Assembly (NCBI GenBank): GCA_964570285.1
Contig: CAZMXP010000022.1
Location: 1 to 64,000 of the forward strand
Source: CAZMXP01 sp964570285
Lineage (GTDB): Bacteria; Planctomycetota; PLA2
Direction: 5' to 3'
Length of the DNA: 64,000 nt
Of the stretch, positions 37,623-46,547 are shown piece by piece. Under the pieces are notes generated by a model. That model was not told where the DNA came from, did no database searches, and saw nothing but the letters and a program-made list of their open reading frames with translations. The position numbers were made by a program, and so were the translations under genes. How positions within the stretch are numbered: position 1 is the stretch's first letter; each line of letters begins with the position of its first letter.

Positions 37623-37800
37623 GCGACGGGAGTCTTCGGCCGGAGTGAAGCTCAGGGCGACGGTCTGTGCTCAGCGCGGTTTCGCCGCGCAAGTCGGCCC
37701 GGCGGCGCTCACTCGCGGTGATCACCGACCCACATCACGCGCCGACAACGGTCACGCAGCCTGCCGGCATGGCGTGTTTCGCGTTTTGGTGAAGGACAGG
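37623..37800 (+). repeat. Right end of the transposon
   Basis: It follows the stop of the transposase remnant: CGGAGTGAAGCTC, then CACTCGCGGTGATCACCG (containing a 12-base palindrome), CACGCAGCCTGCCGGCATGG and GCGTTTTGGTGAAGGACAGG. It ends 18 bases before the stop of the next minus-strand gene. Confidence 0.7.
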
Positions 37801-37817
37801 GTCACATGCGACACGAG

Positions 37818-39431
37818 CTACGGTTCGTACTCATCCGCGCCGATGTCCGCATTGTTTTCTGCGATACGCCGGGCTCCGTCCATGTCGCCACCAACTATGG
37901 ACGAATACTTTGCCAGCGGCGCATTCGTACCTGCATTGCGACATTGCGACCCTGACTGAATGTGGTAGTTGTGATTACTTTGATCGACAAAGCCCGGGCT
38001 AAAATACGTCCCGTATCCATACCAATCATTGGTCTCCCAGTACGAACCCACATCTCCTGGGTCCCAGTCGCCGGACGAATGCCATGAACCCGAGCCGTTA
38101 TAGTAGTTGATCGTATTCGCGAAACCGCTTATCTGCCCGTTCTCTTCAATCACCACGCCATAGTCATCATTGTCGGCTATTGTGTCGAACAGGAAATGCA
38201 ACTGCCCATCGCCACTCGCATTTGCATTGAGGACGACCAAACCGTTGCCGTTCGCGTAGAGAACGTTACTGTTCGTCTGAAACCGCATATATGAACCACT
38301 CTCCGCGTAGTCGATGACAATACCATCGCCACCGTTGTCGTGTATCCGATTGCCACTGATCGCCCAGCACTGCAAGTTGAGAGTCGAGTAGTCCCCCTCA
38401 TTACCCTGAATGAAGAGACCATCGCCGCCACATCCCATGATCTCGTTGTGCAGCATGAAAGTGCTTGCATGGGGCATCGTCACACTTGCGCCCTCCTCTT
38501 CGGAGATGCCCTGCGCTGACGCGCCGATTCGAATGCCGGTAGAGAACTTAGAACCCTCGCCGGATGCGCCGCGAGAATCAATTGCGTTATTCGTGATCGC
38601 AAACTTGCTCGTCACAGAAGCCTCTTCCGAATCCACTACCAGTAGGTTGTCAATGGCGAAATCTGCGCCGTCATTCCCAGTAAGCTGAAACGTGCAGGCA
38701 TCCACGACGAGATTCAGTTCGCCGGCCCGAGTCGGACTCGCCAAGTCACTTCCTATGACCATCTGAACACCACCCTTCCGAGTTGGCTCAATGGTGCAGG
38801 CGACCAGCGATACCGTTAATGTCCCCCACCCTCCGACGCCAAGCACACTCGGGCGATCCTCTGTGCTAGCGTCGTCCATGAGTGATCGCTCGATGACACA
38901 CGTATCGAGAAGAATGGAGGCATCATCATTACCATTAGCCTCTATGTATACTGCGCCCGGAGCATCTCGTCCGGAGTAGGATTCGGCAGAAAATGTGACG
39001 TGCTTTAGTCTGATGTCACGCAAGGGGCTTCCATTTGCAACGACTTCGACGAGCGCTCGCACACTACTGTCGACCGAATTGACGTCGCCGCCCAGTCATG
39101 GGTTGTACGCCGGATCAGTACTGGCTCCCTCGATCCGGATATCTGACCGCTCGATCTCGATGGGATATCCCGCTCCGGAAACAGGCGACGAGCTCTCATA
39201 TGCCTGCGTGTAGTCGCCTTCGACGACCTTGATGATGTAGGCCGTGGTTGGATTCTGATTGGCGACAAGGACTGCCTTGCTAATTGTCGCGTAAGGATCG
39301 GACTGGGTACCGGCTCCGAAGAGGTCATCGCCCGGAAGGTCCTTGTCGACCCAGATCGTCGTCTGCATTGCGCTCGCCGATGCGCCGAGGATCAGGATGA
39401 ATACCGCGTACTTGAAGATCCCTCTGAACAA
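37818..39431 (-). pseudogene. Secreted parallel beta-helix protein split by one in-frame TGA
   Basis: The TTG at 39431 (with GAGAGGACGGAAAG upstream) begins a signal peptide (AVFILILGASASA) and the DUF1565-like start WVDKDLPGDDLFGAGTQSDPYATI. After codon 111 there is TGA (39096-39098); the same frame then continues for 425 codons without a stop through beta-helix coils (ALRD-like repeats such as NNAIDSRG, GNRIHDNGGDGIVIDY, ADNDDYGVVIEENGQ) to the closing NADIGADEYEP. CGA to TGA, a single change, would restore the frame. It is probably an extracellular polysaccharide-binding or lyase-like protein, now broken or carrying a sequence error. Confidence 0.75.
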
Positions 39432-39457
39432 GCTTTCCGTCCTCTCTGGCGGCTGCT

Positions 39458-41107
39458 TCAGCCGCCTATGTGGTTGAGCGTGAAGACAATGAGGCGGCCG
39501 GACCCTGCCACGCCCGCGTGATTGCCGAGATCGTTTCCAACGAGCAGTTCGTCAATGCCATCGCCGTCCACGTCCCGAGCGTGTACGCCCCAGCCGAACT
39601 CGTCACCGGATTCTGGTATCGCGTCGAACAGCAGATGGAAGTCTGACCAGAAGGGTCCCAGTGCTGCATAGACGCGTTGGACAAACGGTTCGGTGACAAT
39701 GACGTCGCGGTGGCCATCTCCGTTCACGTCGCCGGTCGTCGCGAAGTAGCCGAACGAGATGCTGATCGCCGTACCCGTGACGGGATCCGGCGGGCGCGTG
39801 ATGAGCTGGTACTGGTCGAAGCCTGGCGACCAGAAGACGAAGGCATGGTTGCGCTGATCGGTAGCGATGACGTCCGCGATACCGTCGTCGTTCAGATCTT
39901 CGCCCACGACCGCGTTGCCGAAGCGTGAGTTCGAGCCGTTGGGGAGAGGGTGGTCGATCGTCATGAAGTGCGAGAGCGTCGGGCCGGTGAAGAGATACAC
40001 CCGGCCCATCGCGATCGCCCCCCCCAACTTCTTGCGCGGCGTGCCGGCGATGAGGTCGGTGATGCCGTCCCCGTTCACGTCGCCGACGGCGAGACGATCC
40101 CCGAGGAAGCCGCTCGCGGCGAGGTCCGGCGCCGTCAGGATGGTCGAGGTCGTGAAGCTCGGCCCCCAGTACATGTCGATCTGCCCAGCCGTCGCGAGTT
40201 CCTGTACCTTCGACGTCGGGGCGCCGACCGCGATGTCCGGATGGCCGTCGGCATTGAAGTCCGCGCTCACCATGGCGCGCCCGAAGAGCGTGTAGGCGGA
40301 TCCCACGCCCGCGCTCGTCACGACGAGATGGGGTGTATCGACGAAGCGGTTGCCGCCCCGGTACACGTAGAGGAATCCCGACGCTTGGGACGGCGGCGGG
40401 TCTCCAACGCCTTCTCCGACGATGAGGTCGTCGATCTCGTCGCCGTCGATGTCCGCGACAGCCAGTCCCATCCCGAAGCCGCCCAGGTTCTTCGGTGTCT
40501 GCGGCTCGAGCATGGTCGTGCTCGACATCGACGGTCCCCAGAACACGTACACGCGGCCCGACCGATCGACGCCGCCGCTGTCCTCCCACCACGCACCGAC
40601 GGCGATGTCGATCGCGCCGTCGCCGTTGAAGTCGCCCGTAGTGGCCTTGTCCCCGAACAGGCCGACTTCCGTCGGGTTCGGTGAAGTCAGGATCGTCGCG
40701 TTGGCCGGCACGTAGTACGGCTGATCGAGCGGCAGCGTCGCCGGGTTGCTGAGTGCTCCTGGCACGAGCGCCTGCAGCACGATCGGGATGCCCGCGAACA
40801 CGGGATCGAGCGGCGGCACAAGGACCGGCATGTCGATGCGGCCGAGCGATGGAATCGCACCGAGCGAGAACGCGTTGAACACCGTGCCGATGTGGAAGGG
40901 CCCCTTGGTCGTTTGCGCGGGCGGATCGAGCGGGTCGAAGCCGAAGAGCAGCAACGTCGGTTGGCCAGGCGTCCCGATGAGGTGCAACGTCATGACGCCG
41001 TTCGAGTACGGCTGTCCTTGGAGTTGCAGCAGCGGCGTGCTCTGGGCGTGCGCCGACGCCGTTGCGAACAGAACGGAAAGCAAGACCGCGGGAGCCAGCA
41101 CGCGCAT
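39458..41107 (-). CDS. Secreted seven-bladed FG-GAP (integrin alpha-like) beta-propeller
   Basis: The ATG at 41107 has GGAGAGAG just upstream and a signal peptide (LAPAVLLSVLFATASAHAQ); 549 residues. Seven FG-GAP blades can be counted, each with a calcium-type loop: GDFNGDGAIDIAVGA, ADIDGDEIDDLIVG, ADFNADGHPDIAVGAP, GDVNGDGITDLIAGTP, EDLNDDGIADVIAT, GDVNGDGHRDVIVT and RDVDGDGIDELLVGN. An N-terminal beta domain (about 25-150) precedes them. Such proteins are abundant in Planctomycetota and thought to act at the cell surface. It is higher in GC than its neighbours and appears intact; it follows the beta-helix gene's start by 26 bases. Confidence 0.85.
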   Translation of the reverse strand: MRVLAPAVLLSVLFATASAHAQSTPLLQLQGQPYSNGVMTLHLIGTPGQPTLLLFGFDPLDPPAQTTKGPFHIGTVFNAFSLGAIPSLGRIDMPVLVPPLDPVFAGIPIVLQALVPGALSNPATLPLDQPYYVPANATILTSPNPTEVGLFGDKATTGDFNGDGAIDIAVGAWWEDSGGVDRSGRVYVFWGPSMSSTTMLEPQTPKNLGGFGMGLAVADIDGDEIDDLIVGEGVGDPPPSQASGFLYVYRGGNRFVDTPHLVVTSAGVGSAYTLFGRAMVSADFNADGHPDIAVGAPTSKVQELATAGQIDMYWGPSFTTSTILTAPDLAASGFLGDRLAVGDVNGDGITDLIAGTPRKKLGGAIAMGRVYLFTGPTLSHFMTIDHPLPNGSNSRFGNAVVGEDLNDDGIADVIATDQRNHAFVFWSPGFDQYQLITRPPDPVTGTAISISFGYFATTGDVNGDGHRDVIVTEPFVQRVYAALGPFWSDFHLLFDAIPESGDEFGWGVHARDVDGDGIDELLVGNDLGNHAGVAGSGRLIVFTLNHIGG

Positions 41108-41573
41108 GCACTCTCTCCGAGACGAGAGCACGGTAAGGCGGTCGCCTCCCCGTCCCCCCAGACGCTTCCTCATGGCGGCAAGGATACTCGCGAACCTAGC
41201 CGATCGCCTACCCCGAAGAGTTGCAGGCCGCGTGGCACTCGGAATTCGTGCCAAAACGGCCGCTCCGGGCTTGTTCCCGCAGGCCCCCCGGGAGGCTGAA
41301 CGGCATCATCCCAGCGTTGCGCACCGCCCGAGGACTGCGGCCGGCCGAGCGGGTACGTCGACTTTCTCGCGGCAGTCACTTCGCCAGATCATCCCCATCA
41401 CGACGAACTGCTCGCATGGATCTGTAGTGCATTCGCTCCCAAGGCGTTGTCACTTTGCGACGTGAACAGCGCGCTGGCGTCGCTGCGGTACGCGCGTCGC
41501 GCCGCGCACACGCCGTGAGAGTGCGCGCTGTGTAGAGCCTCGCGTCGTCATGCGCATCTTCGGTGCATGTTCG
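41108..41573. other. Gene-free stretch
   Basis: About 465 bases upstream of the FG-GAP gene. No protein or repeat could be supported. Confidence 0.4.
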
Positions 41574-42017
41574 ATGTCCGATAATTACCCGCACTTGGGG
41601 TGGTCAGAAGTTCCGTGAGTTCCGAAACGTTCCGCTTTTCGCGGAACACACACCCGGAACTTTCGGAAGTCCAACGCCGATCCTGGCCACGAATCGCCAA
41701 ATCGGCGCAGATCGCAAGTTCCGCAGCCTGTCCACCGCCCCCGTGCCCGGAACTTCCAAACTATAAGGTGTCGCCGCGCGGCCCGAAGTTCCGCCGCGGT
41801 CCCCGCCCGGAACGGATCTGGGCCCTGCTCCCCACCTGGCGGCCCGGTTTCGTTCCGGTCCCGTTCCGCGCAGGCTTGAAGCCTGCCATTTGGGCGGAGA
41901 CACTCTAGTTCACACCTCGCGCGTGTTCAGAGAGAGGCCGCCGCCCTGTCGGGCTGGCGGCCGGGCAGGTTCCGAGCGAATCCGCGCACTACGCGGGCCC
42001 CGCCCGCAGCTCGGAAC
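41574..42017 (+). repeat. Leader plus GTTCCG/CGGAAC motif array before the ParB-methylase gene
   Basis: The stretch 41574-41601 (ATGTCCGATAATT ... CGCACTTGGGGT) matches 55146-55173 at 26 of 28 bases. It is followed by GTTCCG at 41610, 41619, 41629, 41718, 41788, 41852, 41863 and 41969 and CGGAAC at 41642, 41655, 41748, 41808 and 42012. Thirteen copies in about 410 bases is far above chance. Spacing is irregular; function unknown (origin, operator or binding array are possibilities). Confidence 0.7.
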
Positions 42018-42020
42018 CCC

Positions 42021-43298
42021 ATGGCCACCACGACCCCGCTCGCGATCCGTCGAGTTCCGCTCTCTGCCCTGCACCCTGACCCGGCCAACGCCCGGGCCCA
42101 CAACGCCGCCAACCTCGACGCCATCAAGGCGAGCCTGACCCGGTTCGGCCAGGCCGAGCCACTGGTCGTTCAGGCCGGCAGCCTTCGGCTGATTGCTGGG
42201 CATGGGAGGCTATCCGCGATGCAGGCGCTGGGCTGGACGGAGGCCGACATCGTCGAGCTGCCCGTCGAAAACCTCGACGCCACGGCCCTCGGGATCGCGT
42301 TGAACCGGACCGCCGAGTTGGCCGACTGGGACGAGCCGGTGCTGGCCAAGCTGCTCGAGCAGCTGCGGGCCGAGGATGCGCTCGACGGGGTGGGGTTCAG
42401 CAGCAAGGACCTCGATGGGCTGCTCGATGAGCTGCTCGCCGCCTCGGGCGGGCCCGAAGGCGACGCCGACGCGGTGCCGCCGCTCCCGGCCGTGGCGACG
42501 ACGCGCCGTGGCGATCTGTGGGTGCTCGGCAACCACCGCCTGTACTGCGCCGACTCAGCCTCCCCCGCCGACGTGGACCGACTCCTGGCCGGCGCGCCGA
42601 TCCACCTCGTGAACAGCGACCCGCCCTACAACGTCAAGGTCGAGCCCCGCTCGAACAACGCCATCGCGGCGGGCCTGTCGTCCTTCGAGACCACTCACCA
42701 CCAGAAGCTCGACCTCGCGCGGCACCCCGCGAAGGCGCAGGCAACCCACCGCCAGATGCGCGCCAAGGACCGGCCGCTCGTGAACGACTTCGTGACCGAC
42801 GAATCCTTCGACGACCTGCTCGCCGCGTGGTTCGGGAACTTCGCCCGCGTGCTGCTCCCGGGCCGGGCTTTCTACCTGTGGGGCGGCTACTCCAACTGCG
42901 GCAACTATCCGCCCGCGTTGAAGGCCGCAGGCCTTTACTTCTCCCAAGCGATCATCTGGGACAAGCAGCACCCGGTGCTCACGCGCAAGGACTACATGGG
43001 CGCGCACGAGTGGTGCTTCTACGGCTGGCGCGAGGGCGCGGCGCATCAGTTCTTCGGGCCCAACAACGCGACCGACCTGTGGTCGGTGAAGAAGGTCAAC
43101 CCCCAGTCCATGGTGCACCTCACGGAGACACGTGACGATCCACGGCCTTCGGCACACGTTTGCCGCCTCCCTGCTCGCGAAGTCCGGCGGCGACTTGCTG
43201 CTCGTAAAGGCGGCGCTCCGACACGCCAGCGTGGCATCGACGCTCGCCTACCTCGGCCCTCCCAGCGACCGGCTGGCGGAGGTACTCGACGGGGCTAG
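42021..43298 (+). pseudogene. ParB-domain DNA methyltransferase, 3' end replaced
   Basis: Residues 1-95 form a ParB/Srx-like domain (LIAGHGRLSAMQALG). From about 160 on is an N4/N6-adenine or cytosine DNA methylase with RGDLWVLGNHRLYCADS and the catalytic DPPY at 200-203. The homology stops after SMVHLTE (residue 369, about 43127), exactly where family members continue with KPVEL and the AdoMet-binding FXGXG motif. From there the frame runs out of phase through a tyrosine recombinase tail to 43298. Without the FXGXG part the enzyme should be inactive. The first 79 codons are almost identical to those at 55630. Confidence 0.8.
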
Positions 43299-43305
43299 GA
43301 TGTAG
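43132..43305 (+). pseudogene. Tyrosine recombinase (integrase) C-terminal remnant
   Basis: The frame TIHGLRHTFAASLLAKSGGD, LLLVKAALRHASVASTLAYL carries the catalytic Arg (HGLRH), His (LRHASV) and Tyr (AYL) of phage-type integrases, ending GARM and a TAG. Only the last 57 codons exist; the rest was replaced by the methylase gene in another frame at about 43127. Confidence 0.8.
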
Positions 43306-43361
43306 GCGCAGCGGGCAGGCCACTGCTGCGAAGCGTCGGCCGATCGCCCTATGATGTCGAC

Positions 43362-44333
43362 ATGTCGCGCCCTCTGAACCCGTCGACCAAGAAAGATCTG
43401 GCGACCGCGCAAGGCATGCTGCCGGCTGGCAACCCGCACGATGCATCGGGACGACGCGCCTGCGGCGAACGCGGGCGAATGACGGCCTACGAGATCGCGA
43501 CTGCCTACAACAGCCATTTCACAACGGTGGAGTGGAACGTTGTCACCGTCATGTTGGGAATGTACTCGGCAATCTCGGATGGTGCTCGACGACCTCCGCG
43601 GACATCGGCGGAGGGGTGGACACCTCGCGCCGCTGCACGCGCGTATGTACCCGACCTGGCTCCCGACCTCACTCCGATCGGAGACGCGTGCATTGTTCGG
43701 GCGCGCATCGTTGGCCATGCCGCGATGGAGCCTAACGAGAGACTTGATTCGCCCCAAGGTCGTTTTGTTTCGGCACATGATCCTCAGGATGTCGTCATCG
43801 GAACCGACGAACTCGGTCACGTCGAGTACGCCATGGCTCTGGCGCGACGAGAGCGCGAGGCCTGTCTCTGGATCTGGTCCGGGACGCGCTCCGCGTGGGG
43901 ACTCTCCATGGAAGAGCACCCCGATCCATATCGCGCCATGATTCAGGCGCTGCTGCGGGACGGCCCCGAGATTGATTGGGGCGACTTCACGCTATGGCAG
44001 GGGATCGCCATTCTCGGTGATGCGGTCGGAATGTCCGAGGACTCGTTCGCGGCGGCACGGTCCCTCCTCCGATACTCCAAGGACCGCTGGGACGGCGGCG
44101 CCCGCCCCGCCGACGGCCGTCTGCTGGTGTGCCCTGCGCTCGGCTGCACTGCACCCCTCTTCGTCTGGGCCCGGGCACCTCGGACGAAACGTGGGGGCTC
44201 GGCGGCACCCACGTACTGCACTTCCTGTGCGACGCGAAGCGGTGACTTTCCGGAGGGAAGGATCGCCAGCCGGTCCGCCAACTGGAAGGCGCGCGACCGC
44301 CAGCGGCGACGTCGGCAGCAGAAGAGCGGCTGA
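43362..44333 (+). CDS. Hypothetical protein with C-terminal zinc-finger-like cysteines
   Basis: The 323-residue product starts at an ATG 56 bases after the integrase remnant. Recognisable pieces: a helical N-terminal RMTAYEIATAYNSHFTTVEW, a middle VIGTDELGHVEYAMALARRE and a C-terminal CPALGC ... YCTSCA (two CXXXXC/CXXC pairs that could bind zinc) followed by a basic tail KARDRQRRRRQQKSG. No family is recognised. Basic tail and cysteines would suit nucleic-acid binding; this is inference. It is followed by a transposon copy. Confidence 0.5.
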   Translation: MSRPLNPSTKKDLATAQGMLPAGNPHDASGRRACGERGRMTAYEIATAYNSHFTTVEWNVVTVMLGMYSAISDGARRPPRTSAEGWTPRAAARAYVPDLAPDLTPIGDACIVRARIVGHAAMEPNERLDSPQGRFVSAHDPQDVVIGTDELGHVEYAMALARREREACLWIWSGTRSAWGLSMEEHPDPYRAMIQALLRDGPEIDWGDFTLWQGIAILGDAVGMSEDSFAAARSLLRYSKDRWDGGARPADGRLLVCPALGCTAPLFVWARAPRTKRGGSAAPTYCTSCATRSGDFPEGRIASRSANWKARDRQRRRRQQKSG

Positions 44334-44403
44334 TTCACCGCTCGCGGGGATGTCCTTCCTGTAAGGAAAACCCCCGCCCTTATGACGCCTCCGTGGGCCT
44401 GGG

Positions 44404-45345
44404 ATGTCCCAGCGCCTGCCGTCCCTCCCACGGAGACTCATGGTGTCCGAATCCACGAATGGCCACGCGGCGGCCGGGCCAAGTGCCGCGCCGCGCCGCC
44501 TGTACCCCGGCTGGCGATCGTGCGTGCACCTCGTTCGTCCCGAGACGGTGCTGGGCTGGCATCGCAAGGGCTACCGGGCCTGGTGGCGCTTCAAGTCCCG
44601 CAAGTGCAAGCCCGGCCGCCCGGACATCGGCTGGGAGGTCGTGCGCCTCATCCGTCGCCTCGCCCGCGAGAACCCGACTTGGGGCGCGCACCGCATCGCG
44701 AATGAACTCCGCAAGCTGGGCCACGACATCGGCTCGACGACGGTCGGGCGGTACATGCGCAAGGTCCGTGGCCGCGGCCAGCGGTGGATGACCTTCCTCA
44801 AGAACCACCTCGGCGACACGGTCGCCTGCGACTTCTTCATCGTGCCGACGATTGCATTCCAGCGGCTGTACGCGTTCGTGATCCTCTCCCACGATCGCCG
44901 GCGCATCGTGCACATCGGAGTCACGGCCCACCCGACTAGTTTCTGGGCCGCGCGGCAGATCGTCGAGGCATTCCCCGAGAGCGAGCCCAAGATCCTGCTC
45001 CACGACCGCGACCCGCTGTTCCAGGACGCTTTCGCCCGGCAGGTCGCCGCAATGGGCATCCGGGAGCTGCGCATTCGGCCGCGCCACCCCTGGATGAACT
45101 GCTACGCCGAACGCGTGATCGGGTCGATCCGACGCGAATGCACCGACCACGTGATCGTGCTCAACGAGCGGCACCTGCTCCGCGTGCTGCGCGAGTACGC
45201 CGCGTACTACAACGAGGCGCGCACGCACCTGTCGCTCGAGGGCGACGCGCCGATCTCGCGAACGCGCGAGGCGTCACCCGCGACGCGGCTCAGAGCCACT
45301 CCCGTCCTCGGCGGACTGCACCACCGCTACACGCGGGCAGCCTGA
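44404..45345 (+). CDS. DDE transposase with replaced N-terminus
   Basis: From residue 31 (RRLYPGWRSC, about 44494) the protein is the element's transposase: AYRAWWRFKSRK-like region, KPGRPDIGWEVVRLIRRL, catalytic D143 (ACDFF), D201 (LLHDRD) and E236 (MNCYAERVIG) with 35-residue spacing, ending VLGGLHHRYTRAA. The normal N-terminal helix-turn-helix region (readable at 32798-32950 in another copy) is missing, and 30 unrelated residues precede the junction. The catalytic core is intact but end recognition is probably lost. Confidence 0.85.
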   Translation: MSQRLPSLPRRLMVSESTNGHAAAGPSAAPRRLYPGWRSCVHLVRPETVLGWHRKGYRAWWRFKSRKCKPGRPDIGWEVVRLIRRLARENPTWGAHRIANELRKLGHDIGSTTVGRYMRKVRGRGQRWMTFLKNHLGDTVACDFFIVPTIAFQRLYAFVILSHDRRRIVHIGVTAHPTSFWAARQIVEAFPESEPKILLHDRDPLFQDAFARQVAAMGIRELRIRPRHPWMNCYAERVIGSIRRECTDHVIVLNERHLLRVLREYAAYYNEARTHLSLEGDAPISRTREASPATRLRATPVLGGLHHRYTRAA

Positions 45346-45524
45346 GCGACGGGAGTCCTTCGGTCGGAGTGAACCTCGGGGCGGCGGTCTGTACGCGGCA
45401 CGGTTTGACCGCGCAGGTCGGCCCGGCGGCCCTCACTTCCGGTAATCAGCAACACGATTCACGCTCAGGGAACGGTCACGCAGCCTGCCGACATGACGTG
45501 CTTCGAGTATTGGTGAACCACACT
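45346..45524 (+). repeat. Right end of the transposon
   Basis: CGGAGTGAACCTCGGGGCGG, then GGTCACGCAGCCTGCCGACA and GAGTATTGGTGAACCAC. The final TGGTGAACCA is the exact complement of TGGTTCACCA at the left ends (for example 25078), which supports terminal inverted repeats. The next gene's stop lies 6 bases further. Confidence 0.75.
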
Positions 45525-45529
45525 GACGT

Positions 45530-46459
45530 CTACTCTCCAATGGGCGGATCCGAGGTTGTGGTAACCACAGTTGCGTCCTTAGCTGAGCGCAACAATAGCC
45601 ACAAGCAGACTGCTGACACTAATATAGAACTACCAGTACTAACCCACACTGCGAACACTGAGGTCGCACTGCCACCGACCAAGTCGACGAACACTTCGAA
45701 TATTATAAGTCCGTTGAGGAACGCGTGCGCAAAGGCGGCAAGACCAATGCCACCCGTGATAGCTGCAAGGAGCCCAAGCCAAACACCCACGAGAAGCGTT
45801 TCTCCAAGGTCTCCCTCAACGTGTGATACCCCAAAACACATAGTTACAATTGGAACAGCGGCAGCAGTCGGCACAATTCGCATCACCACTCCCTGCAATA
45901 CACCACGAAAGTAGTATTCCTCCGCGATCGGTACGACAAGTACGACAAGTAAGAGCGAACACAGCGCGACGAGTGGGTACGCACTCCACATACTTGACAG
46001 TCCTCGTGTAGCCAAGTTCGCCCCATCACCCGCTTTGAGAAATCGCATTAGCTGAATGATGAAATACACCCCCACGGTGCCTGCACCCGCTACAGCAACA
46101 GACCGGGCTCGAGCCATCCACGGTCCCGAGGAGAGTGTGGATTCAAACCAGCGTGCTCTCTGCGATCCTCGCCTCGCGCAGAACCCGTCTGCGAACCACG
46201 CCACTGCACCCAGAAGTACTGTGCCCGCAAATGACACCGCTAGCCGGGCTGCTAGGAACGGCGCAATTGCTTCCGGGCTATTGTCGGTCGCGGCTGCAAC
46301 GAGCGCATTGTCCGTGACTTTCGCGCAAATGCGAGCCACGCCGTGCGCCTGAACTACGGCGTATCCCCCTAGGGTGGCGCCTGCTGCAAGTGTGCTCCAG
46401 TGCAAACCTGCGGACGAAACCGATCCATCTCCAGCACGACGAGGGCCTCTCCGTATCAC
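45530..46459 (-). CDS. CPBP-family intramembrane glutamic protease
   Basis: The 309-residue product starts at a GTG and has about eight membrane segments. The three CPBP (Rce1-like) motifs are present: EEYYFRG (E180, E181, R185), FGVSH (H213) and HAFLN (H245, N249). In bacteria these are linked to bacteriocin immunity, processing or stress signalling; the substrate here is unknown. GC content is visibly lower than that of region 1. It is bounded on the 3' side by a transposon end and on the 5' side by the chimeric gene. Confidence 0.85.
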   Translation of the reverse strand: MIRRGPRRAGDGSVSSAGLHWSTLAAGATLGGYAVVQAHGVARICAKVTDNALVAAATDNSPEAIAPFLAARLAVSFAGTVLLGAVAWFADGFCARRGSQRARWFESTLSSGPWMARARSVAVAGAGTVGVYFIIQLMRFLKAGDGANLATRGLSSMWSAYPLVALCSLLLVVLVVPIAEEYYFRGVLQGVVMRIVPTAAAVPIVTMCFGVSHVEGDLGETLLVGVWLGLLAAITGGIGLAAFAHAFLNGLIIFEVFVDLVGGSATSVFAVWVSTGSSILVSAVCLWLLLRSAKDATVVTTTSDPPIGE

Positions 46460-46547
46460 GAGTCTGTCACGGCACCCGGCGACTTGGGCGGCGACGCCGA
46501 ACTGACATCCGTTGACAATGCTCTTACGTCAGTCCCGACAATGCGAA

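Noticed and set aside
32945..39098. Two in-frame TGA codons taken as recoding (Trp or selenocysteine)
   Set aside because: TGA is the normal stop of many intact genes here, one TGA is in a decayed transposase, and no SECIS-like hairpin is seen after either.
41610..42017. Possible CRISPR or minisatellite array
   Set aside because: The repeated unit is only six bases, occurs in both orientations and has irregular spacing, so there are no spacers of equal length.
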